Assembly: GCA_037954665.1 (NCBI GenBank)
Contig: JBBMOL010000198.1
Span: 1,201,832 to 1,265,831, forward strand
Source: Laguncularia racemosa
Taxonomy: Eukaryota > Streptophyta > Magnoliopsida > Myrtales > Combretaceae
DNA length: 64,000 nucleotides
Direction of reading: 5' to 3'
In this document: positions 22,961 through 34,150 of the stretch, in pieces
How the letters are laid out: the number at the start of each line of letters is the position of its first letter
How positions within the stretch are numbered: the first letter of the stretch is position 1
The notes under the pieces: generated by a model
The model's database searches: none
The model's input: only the letters and a program-made list of their open reading frames with translations
Told to the model about the DNA's origin: nothing
Translations under genes and position numbers: made by a program

Positions 22961-23340
22961 TTTGCTAAAATGTTTGAAATTGAGTGTGTTTGCTTCAGGA
23001 TTAGGTATTAGAGCAGTGCTTATCCCAGGAGGGGAAACGATTTCATTCTTTAGCGGAAGCTAAGTGGGGAAACCTTAAATTTACCCTACTTACGAAAAGG
23101 AGCTATAGGGCATTGGTTCGAGCCTTGGAGACGTGGTACCATACTTTTGGCCAAAGAGTTCGTGTCCACACTGATATGAATCTTTAAAAGTTTTTGAAGG
23201 GAAAACACAAGTTGAACAAAAGGAGGCTCGTTGGGTGGGTTCATCAAAAAACTTTTCCCATATGTCATCCACTACAAGCATAGGAAAAGGGGAAATGAAT
23301 TTGCTGATGCACTTTCTAGAAGGTATACTCTTAGTTCTAG
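22960..23340 (+). pseudogene. CRM-like RNase H, element B1
   Basis: Phrases matching FEIECDASGLGIGAVL (22975-23025), the LVRALETWWHY-like block near 23110 and NEFADALSRRY near 23300-23330. The active-site order is preserved; frames are not. Confidence 0.68.
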
Positions 23341-23379
23341 ACTTCTTGGTTTTGAACACATTAAGGAGTTATATGCTGC

Positions 23380-24610
23380 TGATCGAGATTTTTGTGAGGA
23401 GTATGTGTAATGTGAGAAGAAGGTGGGCAGGGAAAAAATTTTATAAACATGTCAGATTCTTGTTTAGGGGAGAGTTAAACTGTGCTTTCCCAAATTTGTT
23501 CTTTTAAAGAGAATTACTTGTGAGGGAGTCTCATGGAGGAGGTTTAATGGGGACATTTTTGGAGTAGCTAAAACATTAGGGGTATTGCAGGAACATTTTT
23601 ATTGGCCTCCATGAAACGGGATGTTGAGAGGATTTTTGAGCGTTTTGTCACATGTAAGCAAGCGGAATTTTGAGTCCCTCCTCAAGGGCTTTTACACCCC
23701 CACTTCCCATTCCTCATGAGATTGGGGAGATTTTCCTATGGATTTTGTGTTAGGTTACCCAGGTCTAGACTGGTCGGGTTTTGTTTTTGTAGTTGTTGAT
23801 AGGTTTTCTAAAAATGGCACATTCATTCCTTGTACCAAAACGGTTGATGTTTATAATATTTTTTTTTTTCTTTAGGGAAGTGTGTGTTGCATGGTATGCC
23901 CAGAACAATTGTATCAGATAGGGATGGGTTTAAATTCTTAAGTACTTTTGGAAGACCCTTTTTGGGCCCAAGTTAGGAACTAAGTTTTTTGTTTTTTATA
24001 CTTGTCTTTCCCCGACTTATGGTCAAACTGAGGTAGTGAATCGGAACTTTTTCTACTTTGTTGGGGCTTGTAATTTAAAAAAGAATTTTTAAAAGTTAGG
24101 AGGATTGTTTGCCGCATGTTGAATTTTTCCTATAAACCGTACGAGCATTCTTGCTACTAAATTTTCTCCTTTTGAAATTTTTTTGTATGGTTTAATCCAC
24201 TAATTTCCTTTTGGTTTTTACCTTTGCCTATTTTTGAGTATGTTAATTTAGATGGCAAGAAGAAGGGGCCCAATTTGTTCACAGATCCATGTAAGGCAAG
24301 GTTGAACATTTAACGACGAATAGGTTGTATGTGAAACCCAAGCCAATTAAAGGTCGTCACAAGCTGTTTTTTAACCTAGACATTGGGTTTGGGTTAAAAG
24401 CGCAAAAAGCTGTTTCCGTGCAGCATCGGATCTAACTACTTCCTAGAGGCGATGGACCATTTCAAGTTCTTGAGCGCATCAACGACAAGCATATAAAAAA
24501 AGATTTTCCTGGTGGGGGATCAAGTTTAAGTGCACATTAATGTTATTTATCTGATTTCCCTTTGGGTGTAGGTGACGTTTTTAGGACAAATCCTTTCAAG
24601 AGGAGGGGGA
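23380..24610 (+). pseudogene. CRM-like integrase, element B1
   Basis: The zinc module (SHGGGLMG then GVAKTLGVLQEHFYW-like) lies at 23530-23660. SMDFV-like and FVVVDRFSK-like blocks follow at 23735-23815, and SDRDGFKFLSTFG near 23920. YGQTEVVNR near 24020 keeps the catalytic glutamate that the sister copy has lost. The C-terminal tail runs to the polypurine tract at 24599-24610. Many frame changes prevent translation. Confidence 0.7.
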
Positions 24611-25401
24611 TGATTTAGATCCATGATGGGGAGTCAAGCTGGAAGTAGGAATGGGATCCTCTTGAAGTGCCGCCTGGGACCGATCACAAGAAGTCGAGCG
24701 AAACGACTCAAGGAAGCACTTAAAAGGGTTGATAAAGGGATGTCCATGAAGCCGAGAAGGATTGGGGCAAACATGAAGTTGGAACGGATTGGAAACAAAC
24801 CCTAGGGAAGACCCTTGCTCTTTACAAGTAACATCGGACAAGGGTTGAAGAGGGGGTGTACTTTCAAGGGCATGACCATGTATGGAGTCAAGCAAAAACC
24901 ACTGAAAGATACACGGCCAAAGTACAATGGCGTGTATGTTGCCAGAAATTGCACAGAAGGTACATGGCCAAAGTACCCCGGGGTGTATCCCTGCCGGCCG
25001 TTGTTCTGGGGTTTTTTGAGTTTTTACGCACTTTATCTAAACACGTCCCTTTTGGACCCTTTTTTTATCAAATTTTAACCTTAGTATAAAAGCTCCTAGG
25101 GTTTTAGAACGAATAGGAAACTTTTTTTATCTTCTTGAACCCTTTAACACTTTTTAGAGGCACCCCTCTTGGTTCTTCAAGAAATAATAGAACTTATCGG
25201 ATTAATTCCGTGGGATTCATCCGAATTATCAATCGGTCTTTCATCCCGATTGTGGGTTTCACATTATTCCAAGGTTCTTGTTCTCTTATAGACCAAAAGG
25301 GTCCGGTTTTCACTTTAGGTGTTTGGGCGGTTTTAAAGGGAAATGAATTTCCGAACGTTTGGTATTGGGTTTCGTCAGGGGGTTTGGCGTGTTTTGTATC
25401 A
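24611..25401 (+). repeat. 3' LTR of element B1
   Basis: Starts TGATTTAGATCC, ends TTTTGTATCA, 791 bp. TATAAAAG at 25085-25092. ACACGGCC-type motifs at 24900-24990. Sequence within 24620-24760 would also encode the polyprotein tail (GPITRSRAKRLKEAL), as in the sister copy. Confidence 0.85.
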
Positions 25402-26460
25402 TTTCAAAAGAATCCTCAACTACTTAACTCCACATAAAAAAAAAAAAGGAAAAAAGAAAAGAAAGTCCTTTATAATAAAACTTTTTTAATGGTGTTACAA
25501 TGTTCACATACCCTTTTTCAAATTTCTATAATAACCTATGATTTCTCAAGATTCTCCTTAATTGTTTCACAAAATTTTTAACAGACCTTTTGGTCTTAAC
25601 CAACTTGTAAATTCATCAAAAACTTTTAACCGTTTTAAAAAGGGTGGCATCATTATGCTATCCCCAAGTTTGTAAAGGAAAAAAACCCATTTTAAAAACT
25701 TTTTTTCTTTTGGTTGGGGGGATCTTTATTTATCAATCAAAGCTACCTATACAACATAGTGCATCTCAATGTGATTTTTTTTGATGATACAATCGTGCCA
25801 TTAATTCAAGCTTAATGGAAAACTTCCACCTACAAATTCCCAAATCCCAAACTAAAAAACACCATAATCTCCCCGTATGAGTAATCACCTAATCATTAAA
25901 CTCTTTTAGCCATTAAATCATGAAAGTCATCTTTTTTTTGTTTACAACCTTTTTACGTGGCCCTTTTAATTTTACACAAAAACATTATTTTTAAATTAAG
26001 TATAATGTAACCCCAGAATCTACCCCAAAAGGGAAAAGGGTTAACAAAAAGCCTGAAATTTTTTTCTTGTTCGCCTAACACTTTTAAAAGGATCCCTTTT
26101 ATCCCCATAACCCATTCAATTTTTCAAATACCTATACCAAAGGGTAGTAAAATGCTAACCCCTTAGTTTTTAAGGAAAAGTAAATGAGCCACAAAATAAG
26201 AAATAAAAACATAACAATTTTGGGACAACTAAATTAGTTAGTCCCATGTAGACTTGATATGGACTCTTACCAGGGCCTCTTTCCCAAATTTTCCATTCTA
26301 ACCTGTTTTCATGTCCAAGTCTAAAAAATTATTAAAAATGAATCTTGATTTCATGGTAAGAAAATCTTTAAATTTTTTATCATTTAAATTGTCAAGTACT
26401 TGTCAAATTTCCTTTACATGCTTTCACATCATGTTAGAACTTTTTTGTGCAACCTTTGGG
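25402..26460 (-). pseudogene. Reina-like reverse transcriptase remnant
   Basis: On the minus strand, 25470-25660 gives VKNFVKQLRRIL, then an HRLL*KFEKRVC-like stretch, matching the RT thumb block (vkalrgFLGLtgYYRRFIKnY in the family). Further right, up to about 26460, phrases remain RT-like but frames cannot be followed. Long homopolymers are frequent. Confidence 0.5.
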
Positions 26461-27079
26461 GCCTAACACAAAACAACTGTGGGGGGGTGACCCAAAATCC
26501 CATAGATTTTTACTAATATCGAGCCAATTTACAACCATGCCAAAAAATCTTACGAGTAAAAAACCACTGTCCTACACTTGTTATGCAGTGCTGATCTTTC
26601 AGAAAGTGTGTCTATAGAATGTGTACTCATACAAGATCCTACACGCAGACTGTCTCTCTCGGACAATTGTCGCAGAGACAGTTGCGGAGAGTTGGCCTAT
26701 TGGTTCTTTGCCCACTCCTTATCTTCAAGGTTGGCCACAACACACACGCTAAACCCTTAACTCCAACTATCGTGGTAGCACTACACAAGCACCCTTTTAG
26801 ATCTGCTAAGTAATAAAATTCTAATTACAATTCTTCTATTTACCTAATGTTTTCGCTAGTCATGAAAGTTAAAACGTTGATACAATTCACCATTCCTAAA
26901 TCTATGGCAAATGATTTCTTAGATTTACTTAATGCTTAATTTTTACACCAAGATAGTTTGTGTTCGAGTTTGTTGTACGATGAGTGTTTGAGGAATATTT
27001 TTTGTGATGTTACTCTATTTGATGGGTTTTCGCATGGTGACAATCTTAAGGCTCCTAAGGTGCAATATGTTTAACTTGG
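26461..27079. other. Unassigned sequence
   Basis: No coding motif recognised. A short perfect hairpin is present at 26649-26682 (ACTGTCTC and its inverse GAGACAGT around an 18-base loop). Its role is unknown. Confidence 0.4.
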
Positions 27080-28020
27080 TGTTATGGAAGAAAAGTACAA
27101 AGCCATGGGTGATTGTGTATTAAGTCAGGAAGATCAAGAAAGAGCAAGGGTATGCGGAGTCCAAGAGATGTCAAGTCTGATTGTGCATGCTCATAGGACC
27201 TATTACAAGATCCCAAGCTAAAAAGCAAACAACAAGCTTGTTGTGGGCATCGTGAGTGTTCACTAATACGGAGTAGAGGCTTAGTGAAGTTGGTACGCTT
27301 ATGACATGCTGTGAGGAGAACATTTCTTTGTTAATTTTTGACATGATTCAAAGTTGGGAACCATGACAACTCCTTGTACTCGATACAACTGTTACAAAAT
27401 TAAAATTAGAGATTAAGATTAAAGGACGCCAGCATGAGCCAACCAAAATTAAGCGTTGGTGCAATGAAGGGTTGTCTTTGGGTGCGTTGTTGAATAATGA
27501 GAGGTCACTGGAATTGTGTGTGTCTCCCTCCAAATGAAAGCGGACAGATCACGCTCAACGTCACGTGTAGCTTTCTTTTAATAAATGTTATGTGGTATGA
27601 AGTTTACTTTAGTGGTGTTGTCGATTGAGGTGTTTTTTTGTGCCGTCTCTCAATTAATAAAGGGGGGTATTTGTCTATTTGTCTTTTTTGTAGAGGGCAG
27701 TGTTATTGGGAATAGTTGTGTAGATTAGCCACGCGAGAAGAAGAGACATGAAGTCGTCTCTGCCTCCTCTTGTATTGGCATTTTCCTTCATCTGACTTCC
27801 AATCAACTCTAAGAGCCTAACTCCTAGATGTTCTATAGTATTCTTTCCGCTCCTCTTCCAGGGCCATATTAACCGTCCTACACCACCATTTCACAAGAAT
27901 TTTCGACGGGTTTATTCTCTTAGCCTTTGCTCGACCGCTCACAAAAACTCCCACCATGAGGGTCTGTATAATATGCAAAGGGGTTCTTATCAGGCATGTT
28001 CTCAGGGGTTCCTTGTATCA
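27080..28020 (+). repeat. 5' LTR of element C
   Basis: Begins TGTTATGGAAG and ends CCTTGTATCA. A degenerate primer site TTTGGTTTATCTAAAGC follows. It matches 33534-34040 clearly in its first ~550 bp; beyond that the two LTRs are hard to align, so one has an indel or replacement. Confidence 0.62.
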
Positions 28021-28690
28021 TTTGGTTTATCTAAAGCTTTAGCTTTAGGATCATGTTATATCTTCCTTAATTAGTTGTTTTGATTTTGAATTGTTATTGT
28101 GTGTTCATCGAGTTTTCGTTTGCACAACAAGATAAAATAAAAAGAATTAGCTTTCTTTTGTTATATCATTACTTCGATTCATAGTTTGTATTGTCAATAC
28201 TATTTACTTTAAAAGTAGTTAAATAAATAAAAAAGAGAGACAGCAATTTCATAAAAAAGTATTTATGTACAATTTATCTTGTCTTGTTGTGATATATGTT
28301 GGGATAATTTAGTGACAATCCTCTCTGTTCTCGAATATGCTGTTCGATCTCTAAATTGGTCAAAATAAACGTGATTCATGTAAGAAACATGTGGAATCAA
28401 TTTAGTGGTGTGAGTGAGATAATAACATATGGTGTGAAATTGCTTGAGTGAAACATGAGGGACCATCCCCAATTTTTGTGTATGCGCAAACTCATTAAGG
28501 GAAGTTTTTGCGGAGGATGTATTAAATTATTTTACTTCTAAATCATTTGTTTTATTTTTGTTCAAGTAACTGTCTTTGAACCATAGTGAAAGTAAACTGC
28601 ACTCACATGTGCCATATGTGGATGAGGTTGAGATTTTGTGTAGCTCATATGTCGCATTTTTGTTTGTGTGAATGAGCGAACAGCTTTTGT
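28021..28690 (+). other. 5' leader of element C
   Basis: Primer-site remnant then AT-rich leader. No gene seen. Confidence 0.45.
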
Positions 28691-30180
28691 GACAATTAAT
28701 TTAAACGTTTTAATTATTCAAAAGCGATTAGAGTTGGAGGACTTGAGGAAGTACAGGAGGGGGACTAAAATCACAATGAAGAAGTGGAGTGGGTAGTATA
28801 CATGTCAGTCTTTGTCTGTTGATGTAGGGGATGTTAGATGATGGTTATGTGGGTACAGAAGATGATGATCGATTAGTGCTGTTTTTGTGTCATGAGGAGG
28901 GTTAAAACTGGAGGTCGTGGTATAGGTAGAGGAGAAAAAGGGAAGGGCCCAGGGATTCCTTACACTGGTAGGAACAATGGTAAGTGACAATTATGTTGAT
29001 AGGAGCTTGGACGTGGTCGGCTATTAAGCCGTTAAATTCCTCCCTTTCATGGTAATTTGATCCAGAAACTTTAATATTTAACAGTGGGGAAAAGAGAGTC
29101 TGCGTTATATTTGATTATACCACCAATGCAGTGAAAAAGAAGAAGGTGAAAATTGGCTGTTACACAATTCCAACTGATATATGCCATAGCCTTGGTGGGA
29201 TCAATTGGATCTGACGAGCAAGGGCATCTATTGATAACCGCATTTGTATTTCAGTACTGCCATGAGAGCCCGATTTGTTTCCTAGATAATTTCATCATCG
29301 GAATTGATGCAAAGGCTTCGAGTTCTTAGGCAAGGTAGTCGGACTGTGGAAGACTACTATAAGGAGAGGATGATATCACTAAGGTGATATGTAGGCAGGA
29401 ATATACGAGGCCATTATGGCTGATTTTTTAATGGATATGAATAGGAGATAGTTGATAAGGTGGAATTATATCAATAATACTCAGAGTAGAAAGACTAGTT
29501 AGTTACCTTCGCTATCAAAATAGAAAGTAATCTACAAGGTAGAGGATAGACCAGGTTATGTTTCTAAATCTACTCCAACAATAATAATTCTGTTTGAAGG
29601 GTTGTGGAAGGGGTGATGTTAAGAATGGGAGAAAATTGTATATCTAATGTTACAAAAGGAAGACTAGAGTCGTATCACAGTGGAGAAACCCTAAAACTGA
29701 GGGAGCAAAAAAAGGGAGTAGATATGTGTTCCCAGACTGTCCGTTTTGGATTAAGTGGTGTAGGCACACACACTACAAACCTGCAATTAATTTTTAGCAT
29801 GATGATGTGTCCAATAGGTGCAATATGGTGATGAAGATTGGTGAAGTAGTTACTAATGAGGAGGACAATAATGAGAGTGATTGATGATGACATGCTAGAA
29901 CTGGTGTGTTATAGTGAAGGGAGCATGAGGAATCCCCAGTCCCACCCCACACCAGAACCCCGTCAGTGGAGGATGTGCTGAGTAATTTGGCACACTCTTT
30001 AATACCCAGTGAAGGAAGATGCTGTGAGGAGCATACAAGCAAAACCTTTTTTCTTATAGATGTCATGTTAAAGGCAAGATGTTATTGTGTGATAGTTGAT
30101 GGTGGAAGCGGTCACTAATGTGGTTAGTAGACTCCTTTGGGTAATAGGTTGGGTTTGTTTCAATAAAACACATGCTAAAC
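28690..30180 (+). pseudogene. CRM-like Gag and protease remnants, element C
   Basis: Gag landmarks: TGGGATCAATTGG near 29205 (the WWDQL block) and LRVLRQGSRTVEDYYKE near 29310-29365. A MADFLMDMNRR-like phrase lies near 29415. Protease is marked by a DVMLKARCYCVIVDGGS stretch near 30058-30110, with the DGGS active site intact. Stops and frame changes interrupt everything else. Confidence 0.62.
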
Positions 30181-30879
30181 CCACATATGCATCAGTGGAT
30201 TTAATTGATTGTAGCGAGGTTAAGCTGTCAAATAAAACAAGTTCTTGTTTCATTTTCCATTGGCAAGCTAAGAGTGATGAGTGGCGCTTTGTGATGTCAT
30301 GCCTTTGTAAGCTCAGTGACTATTATTTGAGAAAACCATAGCAATTTATAGGAAAAACTAAGAACATGGTCTGGGTTCATCTACTAAGTGGTAAAGACTT
30401 ACCTTGACACCAACTTTCCTCAATGGAAGTATATGAGGGGCAATGTAAAATAGAAAGCTATGAATGTGAGGACATAGAGATAAGAAAAGGCAGGAGTAAA
30501 AAGAGTGCTCATTGAGATTGAACTTCAGAATAAGTGAAAAGAAAATGAGTGATGAAAAAATGAGAGAAAAAGAGAGATAAGAAAAAGGAGGGAAAATAAT
30601 TGAAATATGCATGAGTTAATATGGTTAGGCAAAGCTCGAGGTTAGGCATGCTTTGAATTCAAATAGGCTATATTTGTTACTTTCGTACAAGGGGGCTGTT
30701 GGCAACTAACATCTTAACTTAATACTACTAACTTGTGTTTTATTTGATTGCGTTGCATGAATTGACAGACTTATTTCCAGAGGAGACTGCCTTAAAGTAC
30801 TACTACCACTATGAGGCTTTGTAACCAAATAGGACTTTCATTCCTCTAGATGCTGTTGTACCTATAGACCAGCATACCG

Positions 30880-32160
30880 AACAACCCAGTGAGGTGAGGG
30901 AGATCCATAAACAGTGTTGATGAATTGATTAACATGCGGGTATGTGAGGAAAGAAAGGAAAGTTCTTCCTTTACTCAGTACCTGTGGATACTTGTGCTAA
31001 TAAAGAAAGAGAGAATAGGGTCACTTTGGAGACCTAGAATGTGTGTTAGTCTTAGAGCATAAAACAAAATCGCAGTAATGTATCTTTCATCTAAATCCTA
31101 GGTTAGTGAACAATTTATATGGTTCTTACTTGCTTACAAAAATTGATTCTTAAATAATTTAGATACTATCAATATCTTCATGATAGTTGGAGATGAATGG
31201 AATAAACTACATTTAAATTAATATGTCTTGTTATAAGTGGCTTGTCTTGCCCATTTTGCCTTACTACTAGACACTTGCATTTTATGCGTTTAATGATATC
31301 ATGTGTCTACGAGAGTATTTGGGGTATATTTGTTGTGGTGTTTTTTTGATGATATTTTCAAGGTACTCAAAAATGTTTGGATGATCATATAATGCCATGT
31401 GGTATGGTACTAGAATAAACTTAAAGGGGAAAAAGTTATATGCTAACCTTAAGGGAGAGTTAGTTTTTGCATGGGTAAGGTTAATTTCTTAGGTCTTTGT
31501 AGTATAGGTCATGGAGCGGTATTGAGGTTAATGACGAGAGAAGTTTAAGGGACCTTTACGAGAGTGGGGCCTCAAACTAAGAATGCGATGTGAGGTGAGG
31601 AGTTTTCATGCCTTGTTAGACTTCTATTGGAAGATTCATATGGGGTTTCAGCACCCTCATCTTACACCTTTTAAAGATGATTTAGTTTTAAACTAATTGA
31701 TTTGTTCTAGGGTTGATGCAAAAGAACATGCTCTTTCAATGAACTTTAAGCGGATAATGCCACACATTTACTCTACTTTGCCCTGACTGTGTTTTAAACA
31801 TTTAAAATTGAATGTGATGGTCTATGTGATGGCTTAGGAATTGGAGCTGTTTTAATGAGGGGATTAAAGGCAACTAATGGTATTTAATGTGAAAGTTGAG
31901 TGGAGAGCTTTGAAAAGTATCCAACATATGATAAGGTAACTATATGCCTTGGTGCGAGCTTTGCAAGACTTGGCATAACATTACCGGTGGCCTATGGGAA
32001 TTTGTGATGCACAACTTTCAATAGTGCTTAAAACGTTTGAAAAGTCAGATAAGCTTTGTAGCAGGCATACTAAGTAGGTGAATTCATTAAACATTCCCAT
32101 TTATCAAGTATAAATATGGTAATGAAAATGTGGTAGCTGATGCATTGTCAAGAAGGTATG
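30880..32160 (+). pseudogene. CRM-like RT and RNase H remnants, element C
   Basis: RT landmarks are LVSLRA-like text near 31050, GDEWNKLHLN near 31190 and FFDDIFKVLKNV near 31345-31380, the last being the catalytic YFDD block with Tyr changed to Phe. RNase H is shown by FKIECDGLCDGLGIGAVL near 31800-31855 and YGNENVVADALSRRY near 32115-32165. Everything is shot with stops. Confidence 0.62.
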
Positions 32161-32329
32161 CTTTACTTAACTCTATTAGACTCATTACTAGGTTGTGAGT
32201 TTATTAAAGGAACCTATAACCAACTGATCTACTAATTTTTGTTGAAATTTTTACTACCTTGTACTAATGGGACTGGGTTAAAAGGCTTCTATGTGTCTGT
32301 TGGTTCTGCTATTTAAAAGAATAGTTGCG

Positions 32330-33533
32330 CATTACATATAAGGTTCAATGAGGAGAATTGTTATTGTGGAGGCACATAGAGTGAGATTAATGGGGCATTT
32401 TGGGATAAATAAGACTCTATGATATGCTGTGTGATCATTTTTACTAAGACCTGTTATGTATGTCATGATGTCCTTAAAGTGTGTGCTCAACATAGCATTA
32501 CATGTTAGAACAGGGGGCTAATGTTTTGAGTAAAATTGCATGTGATATATATACTTTACATTTGACTTGTTCCTGATAAACCTTGGATTGATTTGTCTAT
32601 GGACTTTGTGCATTGGTTACGCGCCTCGAACTAGGAGGCGGTAATGATATATATTTATGGTTTGTGGTTGATAGGTTCAGTCAAAATGGGATCATTTTAC
32701 TGTCCTTATCTATATAAACGATGCTGCTAAGTTAATTTGATTTCGTTCTTTCAACAGGCATGCGCTGCATGGCTACCTCACAAAGGCATTGTTAGAAAGA
32801 AACTGATAGGGATGTTAAATTTTTAGTCATTTTGGGAGAGGTATTGTAGGGAAAGTTGGAGTCACAAAATTAATATTTTCAACCATAGTAACCCAAAAAA
32901 TGATGGAACACCTAGGTGGTTAATAGAATGTTTGATCACTTTATGGCGGGCAGTTATTAGAGAGATAACATTTGGATGTAGGAAGATTGTTTACAATTTG
33001 GTGGAGTTCGATTATAATAGTAGACTATAATGGAACTTTTCCATTGTTATATCACATTTTAATATATTGTCTTTGGTTTTATTCTAATTACTCTATTGAT
33101 TTATTACCTATTGCCACTCTAAATATTTTTGTGTGTGTTGATGCTCTTTTCTAAAGCAGTATTTGGTGATGAACTTAATAGATGCAAGTAAAGGAGCGAT
33201 TTGAAAGCCAGAATGTTAAGGTAAGACGAATTAAATTTGTTATGTGAACCACGGGGAAGACACCATGGTGTTTTGACATGCGATCAGGTGCTGGGTGTAG
33301 TCGCATGGAGAGATATCGTCCTTTAAATGGAAGCTTTAAAGTAAACTCCCAAGAGGAGATGGTCTCCTCATTCTCTGATTCTTGAGAAAGATGCAAATGA
33401 CTTGCATACATAGTGTGATTTGCTAGGTAATTATAACGTTAGTGCTACCTTCAAGGTTACTGATCTAAGTCCTTTTAATTGCAGGCATGATTTTGATTTA
33501 GACGGATGAAATCCTTTTAAGGAGAGAGGGAAA
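32330..33533 (+). pseudogene. CRM-like integrase remnant, element C
   Basis: Landmarks: LMGHFGINKT near 32390, PDKPWIDLSMDFV near 32575-32615, an LTLWRAVI-like block near 32940 and NVSATFKVTDLSPFN near 33440-33485. The last aligns with the IN tail of the sister families (NVTDLSPFDVGDD). AAGGAGAGAGGGAAA serves as the polypurine tract before the LTR. Confidence 0.65.
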
Positions 33534-34150
33534 TGTTACCGGAGAAATAAGCTCAAAGGATGTCAAGTCAGGAATATCAAGAAGGCAAGGATGCAAGCCT
33601 AAGAGATGTCACAAGTTTGATTAGCATGCTGTCATAAGGACCTTTTACACTGTTCAACGAGATAAGAAGATATCAACAGTCTTTGGAGCTGTCTATATTA
33701 CAAGGCTTAGTGCAAGATGACTAGTGAAGAAACTTCAAGGATATCAAGCTTAGGCAAACCATGATCTACACTCATGTAATGATACAAACTTGGTTTACTC
33801 AAATTATAATTGGAGTATTAAAGATTTTAAAGACCAAACTCAAAACTAAGACACCAGATTTTGTGCAATGAAGGTTGTCGGCATTGAAAAAAATAGGGAC
33901 GCCAGATTGAAAATGAGGCCCTCCAGCATGAAGGAATGAGGGGCCGCTAAGTGTTGAAATGATTCGGTCGCTCGGAACCATTTGAATTTTAAAAGTTACG
34001 ATGTAAAATAATAAACGTTGCTCACTTTCATTTAATAAATGTTTTGTAATTTTTTTTTTCAATTATGTTTTTGGGAGGGTCATTATAAATTACCCGCTTA
34101 GTCCATTGAAAGGAGTTTTTTTTTAGAGCATATTGTGAAATCAAAAGACA
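33534..34150 (+). repeat. 3' LTR of element C, end uncertain
   Basis: TGTTACCGGAGAAA start, then clear match to 27080-27600. The end at 34150 is chosen because the sequence ends in CA and is followed by ACTTGG, which also precedes the 5' LTR. It is about 320 bp shorter than the other LTR. Confidence 0.45.

Larger units (their letters stand above)
18651..25401 (+). mobile_element. CRM-like element B1, plus strand
   Basis: Two LTRs (18651-19499, 24611-25401) enclose a 5.1 kb region with all expected domains in order: PBS, gag, PR, RT, RNase H, IN and polypurine tract AGAGGAGGGGGA (about 24599-24610). It inserted into the Reina-like element; the flanks TTTTA and TTTCA differ by one base. Compared with its sister copy at 41697-50066, most frame breaks are one-base lengthenings of homopolymers, which raises the question of sequence error. 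Confidence 0.82.
11620..26460 (-). mobile_element. Ancient Reina-like chromovirus, split by two insertions
   Basis: Three minus-strand pieces (11620-12125, 17243-18650, 25402 to about 26460) give, in element order, RT, RNase H, integrase and chromodomain. The first junction has near-identical flanks ATAAC (12121-12125) and ATAAT (17243-17247). The second has TTTTA (18646-18650) and TTTCA (25402-25406), consistent with 5 bp target duplications of the two nested elements. The integrase spacer resumes with the right phrase on the far side of the first insertion. Decay is heavy. Neither LTR was identified. Confidence 0.68.
27080..34150 (+). mobile_element. Highly decayed CRM-like element C, plus strand
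   Basis: The LTRs share the start TGTTATGGAAGAAA/TGTTACCGGAGAAA and then TCAAGTCAGGAA phrases. The internal region shows gag, PR, RT, RNase H and IN landmarks in order. ACTTGG precedes the left LTR (27074-27079) and recurs at 34151-34156, which would put the right end at 34150; this match could be chance. The copy is the most degraded CRM-like element in the window. Confidence 0.65.

Noticed and set aside
26649..26682. Perfect 8 bp hairpin as a terminator or miRNA precursor
   Set aside because: Too short for a plant miRNA precursor and no transcript context; recorded only as a local inverted repeat.
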